DNA of 64,000 nucleotides, taken from assembly GCA_002077045.2 (NCBI GenBank), contig KZ111145.1, positions 1,500,078 to 1,564,077 on the forward strand, read 5' to 3'. Shown here in pieces: positions 21,295 through 30,346 of the stretch. Positions within the stretch are counted from its first letter, which is position 1; every line of letters begins with the position of its first letter. The position numbers were made by a program, and so were the translations under genes. This DNA comes from Rachicladosporium sp. CCFEE 5018 (lineage: Eukaryota; Ascomycota; Dothideomycetes; Cladosporiales; Cladosporiaceae). Under the pieces are notes generated by a model that made no database searches, had not been told where the DNA came from, and worked only from the letters and a program-made list of their open reading frames with translations.

Positions 21295-21470
21295 AAAGTA
21301 TAGAGTGCTATCTGTTGCATTGCATAGCGTATGGCAGGACTGACAAACCTGACTCACTCCGCGGAGCGATCCATTTCTCGTGCTATGCAGAGCATGTCAA
21401 GGGCGTAAGTATGCAGCTGCACGATGAGGGATGCTGACTACACGCAGTGTGTCCTTAGCAGGCTAAGCAA
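21295..21470 (+). repeat. 3'-flank element with conserved 43-base intron-like core (element a)
   Basis: It lies downstream of the GT62 gene. It shares ordered blocks with the element at 22270-22445: AGTGCTAT, TTGCATTGCATAG, GACTCACTCC, then a perfect intron-like stretch at 21405-21447 (GTAAGT donor, ATGCTGACTA branch point, GCAG acceptor, 43 bases). The copy B counterpart has the intron-like core at 40810-40852, also 43 bases. No long ORF. Possibly a spliced 3' UTR, a small non-coding transcript, or the remnant of an old duplication. Confidence 0.6.
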
Positions 21471-21632
21471 TGCATTGCCACGACTCGAGAGACTGCGAAC
21501 TCTGAGTGATCTCACCTAAGCGGGCGTCGCGCCTAATGCTCACCTCTGAGGTCAGTCTCAGTACACACGTGAGAGACTCCGAGCTGCCACAACTAGCTCA
21601 GGCGTCCTAACTTGGCCTTACATCACTCGGTC

Positions 21633-21639
21633 TATATAT
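21633..21639 (+). promoter_or_regulatory. TATA-like box before SnoaL-like gene
   Basis: TATATAT 134 bases upstream of the ATG at 21767, conserved at the matching place in copy B. A likely core promoter element on spacing alone. Confidence 0.45.
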
Positions 21640-21766
21640 CTAGCACGGCCATTCTGCTAGCCAGACAGGACTACCGCCAACCTCTTGGTTTCTTCCACAG
21701 ACCCTGCACAAGCTGCACACCCATCTAAACTACCAGCCCTCTTCCCGCGCACCACACCACCCAGCT

Positions 21767-22253
21767 ATGCCTTCATCTCTACAGAACCAGAAAGACCTCG
21801 TGGCCACAATGATAAAGCTCGAACAATCCTGGGACCTCGACGCAGTCTTCGCCCTCCACACCCCAGACTTCACCCACACCCTCCTCCCCGCCTTCATCGG
21901 CGGCCCGCCTCGCAACAACGCCGAGGCGCGCAAGCACTGCGAGGCTCTGAAGCCGATCTGGAAGGAGTATAAGGTCCGTGATTCCCCCCTTGTAGCTAGT
22001 TGGAGGGATTTGCCGTCAGGACTGACGGGCGCGGTAGATTACCAAGAAGTCCGAAGTCCACGATGCGGAGGAGCATAAAGCAGCTCTGCACACTTTGACG
22101 GAAGCGGAGACGACTGTGGGGCACTTTGAGATGGAGGCGATGTGGACACTGAGCTTCAATGAGGAGGGCACGAAACTTAAGGGGCTGGAGCAGTTGGTGG
22201 ATTCGAAGGCCGTGACGGAGTTCTTTGGGAAGATTGAGGCGCTGAAGGCGTGA
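21767..22253 (+). CDS. SnoaL/NTF2-like small protein
   Basis: Exons 21767-21973 and 22038-22253 give 140 aa. It starts MPSSLQNQKDLVATMIK; the N-terminal helix region LEQSWDLDAVFALHTPDFTH is the usual opening of SnoaL-like (NTF2 fold) domains, and the C-terminal half has VGHFEMEAMWTLSFNEEGTK, a strand pattern typical of the fold, followed by GLEQLVDSKAVTEFFGKIE. Fungal members are mostly uncharacterised; some are polyketide cyclases or delta-isomerase-like enzymes, and no catalytic residue is clear here. No pathway genes are adjacent. The copy B version is about 86% identical in protein and has the same intron, which supports that it is a real gene. Confidence 0.8.
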
Positions 22254-22269
22254 TGGGGAATAGGGGATC

Positions 22270-22445
22270 GGGTGAGACGTACAATATAAAGTGCTATTCC
22301 ATTCGCAAAGCATGGTTTGTGGAAGGTTTGCTAGCTGACTCACTCCAACAAGCAACCGACTTCAGCATGTTGTATAGGGAGGTAAGAGTGCAATTAAAGT
22401 GCGAGAGATGCTGACTATAAGCAGTCTGTCGTTGGTACTTCGGCT
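22270..22445 (+). repeat. 3'-flank element with conserved 43-base intron-like core (element b)
   Basis: It lies just after the SnoaL-like gene and is the diverged partner of the element at 21295-21470. The intron-like core is 22382-22424 (GTAAGA donor, ATGCTGACTATAAGCAG end, 43 bases). If spliced, an ATG at 22366 would open a 22-codon ORF (MLYRE then SVVGTSAVFPPTGVVEL), which is also intact in copy B with one residue changed. Function unknown. Confidence 0.55.
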
Positions 22446-23352
22446 GTGTTCCCGCCGACCGGAGTGGTGGAATTGTGAAGCTTAGCTTCGGGCCTGGCAC
22501 ACTGGTGTCTGGCGAGCGGGTCTCGACTTTGACGTTCTTGCTGACCAGCATTCACGGCCATACACGCACGACGCCGGCGTCCCACCTTAAATTTTCCGTC
22601 TCAGATCCGGAAGACTGCAACCTCGCGGGATGATGGAGATTCGAGGGATTTACACGGCATGGCATCATTGACTTCCTAACCGCCGCCATGTGTAAGACGA
22701 AGTCTCGAGCACAAGTCGAGGATGGATGTTACCGGAGCCCACGCCATGGGGACCCAACGCTTGGCTTGTCGAAAGCTTGTTGCAGGCTTGTTCTGACTAC
22801 ATGCTCAGCTGGGTCTGACTCTGACGACAATTCGCTTGTAGTCGCCGAGCAAATATTGGGCATCGAGTTACCGAGTGAACTCCGCTAGTTGAGAGCGTTA
22901 TTCCTGCCATCGCTGACGGTCGCCGGCTGCGATCAGCGGAGGAGGAGGAGCAGCAGACCACAGGATCGGCGAGATACCATCCATATCCGAAGCGCGAACA
23001 AAGACACTGCTCCAAACATGCTCATACTGGATCATGCGACGATTCCGAGCTTACACCTGTCTAGACGAAGCTTCGTCGTGCAATGATGGTGACCACTTGA
23101 CAACGATTGGCGCAACACCGGGAAGTCAATTACTGCGATTTGAGGACATTGACCACACACACCGTTCCTTCGCTGGCTTATATACAACATTGACCATGCA
23201 CTACATTGCGCTCCCTTCTGGTAGCATACAGCCTATCCTTCGATCAGACCAAGCTTACATCGCATCGACCACCATTGCAGCTCGTCTTCGACAGCAACGC
23301 ATCGCAGCTCCAATAGCATCCTTCTGCCCATCGCAGAAAACACACCGACAAG
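22446..23352. other. Intergenic, with TATA-like box near 23181
   Basis: About 900 bases without a supported gene. Just before the next gene there is a TATATAC sequence about 170 bases upstream of its ATG, also present in copy B. Short ORFs here are not preserved in copy B in a coding-like way. Confidence 0.5.
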
Positions 23353-23859
23353 ATGCCTCGCCACGACAGCAAGTCGCCACAACGCCTTTCCGGTAAGACG
23401 CTCCCAGCTACGTCAGAAGTCACCATCGCGCCCAACCCACCGATGCGCCTAGTCAAACCCTCCGCCAACTCTGTCCAATCCCAGAGAGACATCCAGGACA
23501 TCACTGCCGGACTCAACGGCGTTTTTGTCTTCGTCAAGCACCGGCATAAGCGCCATTCGGACACCAGTCTCCCCGATCCCGTTACAATTCATCCCCGAGC
23601 ACTATACGACGAGGTCACAAAGACCTTGAACTTGCAGAGAGACTTGTATGCCTCGCTGCCAGGTCGTTCGGTAGAACAGGATGTGGAGTTCGGGATGATG
23701 TATCTGCAGGCTCATAAGATGATTGTGGAGATCTCGGGGGAGGTGAAGAGAGCGGAGGAGGCAAGGGAGTGGTGGCGTGGGATGGACGTTGGGGTCAGGG
23801 TGGAGCGTGACGCGGCGACAGGGGGGCCGAAGGTGTTGTTCAGGGTGGTGAGGAAGTAG
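23353..23859 (+). CDS. Conserved small protein of unknown function
   Basis: 168-aa single-exon ORF, family not recognised. It starts MPRHDSKSPQRLSGKTLP. The first 60 residues are polar. Residues 65-135 look helical and conserved: YDEVTKTLNLQRDLYASLPG, VEFGMMYLQAHKMIVEISG, EVKRAEEAREWWRGMDVGVR. It ends KVLFRVVRK. Copy B has an intact ORF of 169 aa about 82% identical, with a codon-sized indel and the middle and C-terminal blocks best preserved. This in-frame conservation is the main evidence that it is a gene. A TATA-like box sits about 170 bases upstream. Confidence 0.75.
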   Translation: MPRHDSKSPQRLSGKTLPATSEVTIAPNPPMRLVKPSANSVQSQRDIQDITAGLNGVFVFVKHRHKRHSDTSLPDPVTIHPRALYDEVTKTLNLQRDLYASLPGRSVEQDVEFGMMYLQAHKMIVEISGEVKRAEEAREWWRGMDVGVRVERDAATGGPKVLFRVVRK

Positions 23860-24424
23860 GCACGGTGAGAGAGACCAGGTAAGTCGCTCCCGAGCCTGAC
23901 TACTATTGGGATCGGTGTGGCTGACTATGTTGACTAGCATCTTCACGGCCTATCTAAGGCGCAGGAGCAAGGCTGCTTGCGAGTCAAGTTCGTCTCCATA
24001 CCAGAATCTACTCGTAGCGCGAGCATCATACAGCATACATGATACGTGATTGACACTGGCCGAGCCGGGTCCCATGGACCATCGTGGTCTCGCGAGACGT
24101 CCACTAGATCGTAGCATCTGGCTCGCAATGCAACAATACTAAATTGAAACCATCACCAAACGCGGTCAGGGCGGGCTGACACAGTGTACCGACGAGGTGT
24201 GGGTCGCTCTTTCCTTACCTTTGAGTCTAGCCGATCATCACTTCCTACCCATGTCGACTTCACTTCAGGTCTAACCCTTCTCTTGACACCCGTTCACTCT
24301 TGCATTCGCGTCTCCTAGTCACTTTCACAACGCTCACCGGCAAGTCTCAAACGTATGTTGTTGCCTACAGGCTCGCCGCTTGCAACACACAAAGATAGCC
24401 GCACAGTATGCATTGGCATTGATC
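23860..24424. other. Intergenic upstream of F-box gene
   Basis: About 560 bases. Similarity to copy B fades toward the F-box gene. No gene or RNA recognised. Confidence 0.5.
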
Positions 24425-25315
24425 ATGGCCGCCGTTCAACCCGATCGGCTATCATCACTACCGCCAGAGCTTCTGCTGAAGATCCTCGCTCTGCTGCCTC
24501 CACGAGATCTCTGTCGACTCCGTCCTCTGAGCGGTTTCTTCGCCGCCTTCGTTGCGCTACATAAAAGTTCCCTCGCTCATGACACTGTGACGACGCATCG
24601 AACTCGACTGAGGAACCGCTTCCAATCACTCCTTAGCTTGGCGGGTCTCGATCTCATTGGCATCATAGATCGCTACTACGGCTACTACGGCGATGCTTGT
24701 TTCGCAGTCGCGGAGGAGTCCGGTCGCCGCAGCTATCCAATATTGAGCGGTATGTTCATGATCAGCTGGCATCTAAGACCCGAGGCGTTGCGAAACATCG
24801 ACAAGCAAGCGTTCCAACAAGGAGTGTACGAATCCATGGTCGACTTTCTCTTCTGCCACCGCTACATGCACGGTAACTTACAGGACAACAGGGACACCGA
24901 CTTGTACGACGCAGCGACTTATCTATGGGCCACGCTCGAACATACGGCTGTCTATGGTGGTATCGCAGAGGAGAATGCGGAGTACTTCAGAGCGAAGGTG
25001 CAGGACAAAAGTCTCTTCAAAGGACCTCGATATGGGGATAGTAACAGACGTAGAGTGCCCAGATTTCCCATCACGCCTCGTCTGGGCTATGAGTATCCCA
25101 GGTGTCCGATGTACAACAGGTTCTGTCGGCGACTCTTGTTCACGAAGATCCTGCAACTTCCGAGCTTGTGGCCAGGGCTGGCTTACTTCGTGAAGAGCGC
25201 TAGGATGGAGGGATTGGTGTATGCTGCGTGCACGCACGAAACTCCAGAAGGTACCCGGTTGATGAAATCGCCTTTGTTTCAGGCCACGCTACTGGAAGAG
25301 ACATTCCTGATCTGA
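24425..25315 (+). CDS. F-box protein, small paralogue family, member 4 (copy A)
   Basis: 296 aa from the ATG at 24425 (MAAVQPDRLSSLPPELLLK). The F-box is at residues 8-45 (LPPELLLKILALLPPRDLCR). Family blocks: LDLIGIIDRYYGYYGDA near residue 82, a FCHRYMHG block near 150, GPRYGDSNRRRVPRFPITPR near 205, and the C-terminus SPLFQATLLEETFLI followed by TGA. It belongs to the same family as the array at 12-16 kb but on the plus strand. Its positional partner in copy B (43757) is only about 45% identical, far less than the genes around it, so either the locus evolves very fast or the two copies kept different members of a former tandem pair. Confidence 0.82.
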   Translation: MAAVQPDRLSSLPPELLLKILALLPPRDLCRLRPLSGFFAAFVALHKSSLAHDTVTTHRTRLRNRFQSLLSLAGLDLIGIIDRYYGYYGDACFAVAEESGRRSYPILSGMFMISWHLRPEALRNIDKQAFQQGVYESMVDFLFCHRYMHGNLQDNRDTDLYDAATYLWATLEHTAVYGGIAEENAEYFRAKVQDKSLFKGPRYGDSNRRRVPRFPITPRLGYEYPRCPMYNRFCRRLLFTKILQLPSLWPGLAYFVKSARMEGLVYAACTHETPEGTRLMKSPLFQATLLEETFLI

Positions 25316-25937
25316 GGGTGTCGGCTCACAGATGGAAGTGGAGGCTCGCTGCAGACCGCTGCACGATCCTGGTGTGGTCTTTCCAAGGGTGGATGTTGAA
25401 GCGATGCACTTGCAATCTGCACTTTGATGATCGACTGATTGAGGATGCGTCGGGCGAAGCTTTGCTAAAGTATTCCACCCCGAAAGTTATGATATGGGTG
25501 ATAATGCGCCGCGTCTGGGTGCTGCAATCTGCACTCGAGACATAGAGATAGCTTCGGGACGAAGACCTCTAGGTCGTGTCGCATGCGTCAGCACTTCCGG
25601 AGCATGATTCTCCTCGCGTTTCTTATCTTCGAGCTGTTGGTGAAGCGTCGTAAACGGTAGTGAATGTGTGAAGGGCATGCTCCCAGTCCAGGCACGCTTC
25701 GCTCCTTCCCGGCCAACGTACGGAGGTGAGGTCGTGCCTTCCTTTCTTGCAATCACGCTCAACATCTAGGATTCACCGCGCTGCTTAACAGCCCTCACTG
25801 TCACTGACAACGCAAAATCATAATCACTGCGTACGTCAGATGCTGTGTAGCACCCATAGATCTACAAGCGCGGAGGGTGAGATGTTGTGGTCAGCAATTA
25901 TGCATGAAGGTCCTGACAGATCCGCAGAGCCGGAGCC
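25316..25937. other. Intergenic between F-box members 4 and 5
   Basis: About 620 bases, partially similar to copy B (44708-45183). No gene recognised. Confidence 0.5.
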
Positions 25938-26816
25938 ATGGCCGCCGCGTTCACCAGACCCGAACGCCTCACAACTCTGCCGCCGGAGCTCCTCGTGGAG
26001 GTCTTAATTCTGCTGCCAATCCGACAGATCGTTCAGCTTCGTCAAGTGAACCGCCACTTCAGGCAGCTTGTTGATGGCAACGAGGCGGCAATTACACGAC
26101 ACTCGCTTGCTTACAACCAATGGAGGCTTGGGTCTCGCCATCGACGGCTCACCGACTTTCGCGGCCTGGAGCTTGTTGATGCTGTCCACGAGTATTACTC
26201 ATACTATGGACTGATCTACGACTTTTCTGGCGCACGAGAGCTTCGAACGCCAAGTCGTCTTATCCGCGCGTCCCTCAGATCCAATTTCCCCAGATCTTTC
26301 CCGGATCCCGCTGGTGTTCAGAGCGTCCCGTTCGCGGAACTGTCATCGTTCGTGTCGGCCTTACAGGCGTCGTGCACAGACATGCATGGTGATCCTCGTG
26401 CCGAAAAACATCGGCCAGTGTCGGAGAAAAGGGTCCCGCATCCTCTTGCAGAGATGCTAGGATGGAACACGCCGTTGTTCGGCGACCCCGAGAGTCTGCA
26501 GAAGAAACTACAGAACGCGACTTTACTCCGAGGACCTCACCATACCCTGGTCCACGGCACGCCAGAGCATCTCGTCACTTGGCGCACAGATATGAGTCCG
26601 AGGCTCCAAGATAAAATTCCGCTGTTTTGGGATCACCGCGGCACCAGAGTGACATCTCAGATCCTACAGCTGCCCGATCTCGAACACAACTTCTCGTATT
26701 GCGTGAAGACCGAAGCAATGGCATCAGTTTTCTGGGATGCTGCCGATGACAAGTTCGGCTTCATCGAGTCACCTTTTCGTCAGGCAGCTGTGATGGAAGA
26801 GCTATTCATCTGGTGA
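25938..26816 (+). CDS. F-box protein, small paralogue family, member 5 (copy A)
   Basis: 292 aa starting MAAAFTRPERLTTLPPELLV. The F-box is at residues 10-48 (LPPELLVEVLILLPIRQIVQ, then LRQVNRHFRQLVDGNE). Then LTDFRGLELVDAVHEYYSYYG near residue 80, a variable middle with charged inserts, GPHHTLVHGTPEHLVT near 205, FSYCVKTEAMASVFWDAA near 260, and the C-terminus SPFRQAAVMEELFIW. The partner in copy B has a TAG in the reading frame and is about 58% identical. Substrate unknown; the SCF role is inferred from the F-box. Confidence 0.82.
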   Translation: MAAAFTRPERLTTLPPELLVEVLILLPIRQIVQLRQVNRHFRQLVDGNEAAITRHSLAYNQWRLGSRHRRLTDFRGLELVDAVHEYYSYYGLIYDFSGARELRTPSRLIRASLRSNFPRSFPDPAGVQSVPFAELSSFVSALQASCTDMHGDPRAEKHRPVSEKRVPHPLAEMLGWNTPLFGDPESLQKKLQNATLLRGPHHTLVHGTPEHLVTWRTDMSPRLQDKIPLFWDHRGTRVTSQILQLPDLEHNFSYCVKTEAMASVFWDAADDKFGFIESPFRQAAVMEELFIW

Positions 26817-27097
26817 ATGGCTTTCCAAGTTGCGCACCGCGTTGATTGCAGTTCTTGACCGGGATTTGGCCAGAGAACAGGTCGAGGCCGTTTGTCCATG
26901 CGAGCACAAGGAGAGGCTTGGAGCATTCGAGATTGCCATTTGTCGCGACCAAGGGAACACACCTTCCAGATTGCGAGAAATCCTTGAGAACGAACGCGGT
27001 GACGGCGTGCCCCAATCTGGAAGGCAACAATGCGGTAGAGTCATGCAATGTGCGCAGCCAGCGGTCCGAGAAGGGAATCACACTTCAGGCGCATTGT

Positions 27098-27799
27098 TCA
27101 CTGCTTGTCTCCATCGATCCCAAGCACTGCCTTCAGCTCTACCACTTCAGCATGGTCCCTCGTATTTCTCATCCTCCGACACCACTTCAGCTCCCCACCC
27201 TTCTCGAACACCCACTCTCCTCCATCCTGGCTGTAATTCCCACCATGCCTCACACCCAGGCCGGCTTTCAGCATGTTACCCATGCTCTTCACTGTACCAC
27301 CAACAATACTAGACTTCGCGTACTGGGGTGCCGTGTCTCCCATACCCAGATCCTGTATCATGCCCAGCTTGCTGTACAGTGCTCGCGAGGGATCGCAGTA
27401 GATCTCAAACGGGCAGCCGGTGCGCTGCTTGTAGCCTGCGATCGCGGGTGGCTCGCCACAGCCGACAATCAGCAGCGTTGTTGGAGGTGAGGCTTGAGAC
27501 AGTAGTGAGGGCGGGAGATCTGCTACGAGGGCACGAACGTAGTCTTCACACATCTATCGGTCAGTCAGCATCTTTCGTGCCAGGTACTTCGATGATTCAG
27601 GGAGCTTCACGCCACAAAAGAAGTGCCTGATGAAGACCACTAAGGTTCGTTCATGGGGCGAGTAGAGATCCTTGAACACGACCTTGCTGCCTTTCTCATC
27701 GAGAAGCTCGAGCGAGCTCGCCTGCTCTAGCGTTTTGGCATCTGGGAGCTCATACTGCGATGTGCTATCGAGCGTGATCTGACGCGTCTGGGTTGCCAT
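27098..27799 (-). CDS. Peroxiredoxin-like (AhpC/TSA antioxidant family, PRXL2-type)
   Basis: Exons 27098-27553 and 27611-27799 give 214 aa starting MATQTRQITLDSTSQYELPD. The splice joins HFFCG to MCEDYVRAL, making a CGMC redox motif at residues 62-65, the expected active site of this thioredoxin-fold family (FAM213/PRXL2 relatives, fungal AhpC/TSA antioxidant enzymes). Later motifs: LLIVGCGEPPAIAGYKQRTG, FEIYCDPSRALYSKLGM, NYSQDGGEWVFEKGGELKW and CRRMRNTRDHAEVVEL. Role: probably reduction of disulphides or peroxides, not tested in most fungi. Copy B (46378-47080) is about 95% identical. The intron falls inside the CxxC motif, so an unspliced reading hides the active site. Confidence 0.88.
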
Positions 27800-28394
27800 G
27801 TTCGCAGTCGGCGACTATTGAGGCCCGCCGAAGGATATCAACGCGAGCTCGAGCAGATCTAGTCGTCCCCACCTACGGCAGAGATATGCACTTCGTTCTA
27901 CAGGGCTTCGTGTACTTGCTAGGATTCGCGAATGCAGTTCGAGCCGATGATTGGAGCAAACTGAACCCTTTCTGAGCAGATATGAACACGATGCGTAGGC
28001 GAAAGAACAGCTACCTATGTAGTTCAAGTGAGGTCAGTACCGGACATGGACTCGGATGTTGATTCTTGGCGTTTCGACCCCTCCACCTGTCTGCCAACAG
28101 CATCGACAACTATCGCACCAGCATTCAGTGTCAGCCTGCCGGAACCGGAGCATCGACTCGGCGATATCGACGTTAACCATAGCCGCGCGCGAACATTACG
28201 CCGTCTCGACTATGAACATGCAACAGCACCACCGAGCAAGAATAAGTATATATCATTCGACTCCCGTCATCGTCACCCCATCTCCAAGCTCACTGTCGTG
28301 GTGTGAGCACTCCTTCACTCGCGCGGTCACTACTCGTCGCACCACCCGTCAACTCTTTCTCGCCCCCGTTTAGCTTCATTATACCGCAGTCAAC
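27800..28394. promoter_or_regulatory. Divergent promoter region with TATA-like box
   Basis: About 595 bases between the peroxiredoxin-like gene (minus) and the dienelactone hydrolase gene (plus). A TATATAT sequence near 28247 lies about 145 bases upstream of the hydrolase ATG and is identical in copy B (near 47539). Copy B has a small insertion in this region (near 47410). No gene inside. Confidence 0.5.
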
Positions 28395-29470
28395 ATGAGC
28401 CTCAAGCAATGCTGCGCGACAGGCTCGCTGCACACGGGCACGCCCACGGGACGACGTACGAAGGTCCATGGCCTCGACTGCTATGTCGCAGATGCACCAA
28501 GCGGCTCGTCGAAAGGGATTGTAGTCATCATCCCGGATGCCTTTGGCATCGAGCTGCTCAATAACCAAGTGCTGGCAGATACGTACGCTAAGGAGGGCAA
28601 CTTTCAAGTGGTTTGTGGACTTCAGAACATTGCTGCTAAACGATGTGGGCTGACAAAGACTGAAGCTCCTCCCAGACTTCATGGACGGTGAGCCAGACAA
28701 TGCACGTAAACGCTATCATACGCAGCTCATGTAAGACATAGGCTCGCCCGTCCCAGCGGAAGCCCTCATCAGCCTATCAGCAATGTCCAAGACCGGGTTG
28801 TGGAATCAGCTCTACAAGGTCGGCCACGCAGTCTATATTCTTCGCCATATGGTACCTTTCCTGTACTTCTGCCGTGAGGCCGTCTGCAAACCCCGTATCC
28901 GAGCCTTCATGCACGCGGTGCGAGAAAATGAAGCTGCAAACCTCCCAGTGGGCGTGGCAGGATTCTGCTGGGGTGGCGGCCACGTCACGAAGCTCTGCTG
29001 GGACGACGAAAAAACCAAGGATGGCAAGCAACTGGTTGACTGCGGTTTCATTGCCCATCCCTCTTTCCTCACGTACCCAGGCGACATCGAGAAGGTGGTG
29101 CTGCCGCTCTCGTGCGCTGCTGCAGAGCACGATCAGCAGATGAGCGCGGCCAATGCAAAATCGACGGAGGAGGTTCTTGTGGCGAAGACTGCGAAGACCA
29201 AGGACCAGGGCGTCGAGCATGAGTTCGTCATGTACCCTGGAGCGCATCACGGCTTTGCGGTATGGCGCATGACACGTCGTGCCCGACAAGCGACTAACAG
29301 CTCACAGGTTCGTGCCGACGAGGAGGACAAGGAGGAAGCAGCTCGAGGCAAGGAGGCTGAGGCTCAGGTAAGTCGTTCCACGAAAGAACGCAGTCCGATA
29401 GTATCGCTAGTAACAAGATTAGGCCGTGGCGTGGTTCTCGAAGTGGTTCAGCAGATCAACGGCGACATGA
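28395..29470 (+). CDS. Dienelactone hydrolase family protein (copy A)
   Basis: Alpha/beta hydrolase of the carboxymethylenebutenolidase type. Exons 28395-28610, 28666-28687, 28742-29259, 29308-29367 and 29423-29470 give 287 aa. The 22-base second exon restores QV-LLPDFMDG-SPVPAEAL. The nucleophile motif GFCWGGGH (Cys) lies near residue 130, a candidate acid EHDQQ near 190, and the catalytic His in HHGFAV near 248. The last two exons give RADEEDKEEAARGKEAEAQ and AVAWFSKWF, a typical fungal C-terminus. Fungal members are usually cytosolic and their substrates poorly known. Several introns are unusually short (48-55 bases) and all are conserved in copy B. Copy B is about 97% identical. Confidence 0.92.
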
Positions 29471-29755
29471 GCATGATGTTCGGGATCCTGAACATTCTTT
29501 TGCGCGCTTCTTCCTCTGCCGCTCGAGAGGAAGACCCATGTACACCCAAGCGTTGCCAAGTCCTAATACCAATCGGCCGCGAGTACGGCGCAGTCTGCTC
29601 GATTGCATATATTGCGGCGCTTAGCGACGCTTGCGTCTGGGTAGAAGTACTGCTAGCACTTCCCATAGCATTCCAATATCAAAGCACATTCACACCGACT
29701 GGCATTTAGTCATCAAACTTCAACAAGTCACATTCTTCTCCGCAACAATTCCAGC

Positions 29756-30088
29756 ATGCTCGCCACCTGCCACTGCGCCGCCATTACCGTCGAAGCTTCA
29801 GTCCCCGATGGCCCCATGCTGGAGTGTCAACGCGGCGTGTGCTACCGTTACGGTGCAGTCTGGGCATACTACCCTCTCGACCAAGTCAAGATCACCAAAG
29901 CCGATGGGGTCGAGCCGCGCAAGTATGTGTGGGGCAGGAAGAACATCGAGCTCACGGCTTGCGAAAGGTGCAACTGTTTGATGTACTGGTGGCCGATCGA
30001 TGAGGTCAAGATCAAGAAGATGGCGTTGAATAGCAGGATGGTGGTTGAGAGGGGAGAACTAGAGGGAGTGGAGGTGAAGAAGTCATGA
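29756..30088 (+). CDS. GFA/CENP-V-like zinc-binding protein (copy A)
   Basis: 110-aa single-exon ORF. It starts MLATCHCAAITVEASVPDG and holds the CHC and CERCNC cysteine pairs of the glutathione-dependent formaldehyde-activating (GFA) fold, where Cys pairs bind zinc; YRYGAVWAYYPLDQVKI follows the middle site. In this copy the middle site reads ECQRGVC, whereas copy B has ECQCGVC, the family-like form, so one likely zinc ligand is replaced by Arg (CGC versus TGC). Function of this small fungal subfamily is not established, and formaldehyde detoxification should not be assumed. It follows the dienelactone hydrolase on the same strand. Confidence 0.82.
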   Translation: MLATCHCAAITVEASVPDGPMLECQRGVCYRYGAVWAYYPLDQVKITKADGVEPRKYVWGRKNIELTACERCNCLMYWWPIDEVKIKKMALNSRMVVERGELEGVEVKKS

Positions 30089-30346
30089 ATTGGGTGCTGA
30101 TCTCGTGAGATGTCTGTGTGTCCCTACATCGCTACCAAGTTGCTGACACAGCGGCACAGGTAGTTGCGGCTTTTCTCAAGAGCATCAAGTCTCCATGAAG
30201 GTGGTGATGCGTCTGCGAACGATGTAATACACTGTCTTGGCGGCACATCATTCTGCAGCTCAGATGTTCACTCCTCGCATCCTTGTAATCAACAGCCATC
30301 TCACTATCAACGCGAATCGGCGCCACAGTCATGTACCTCGTCAACC

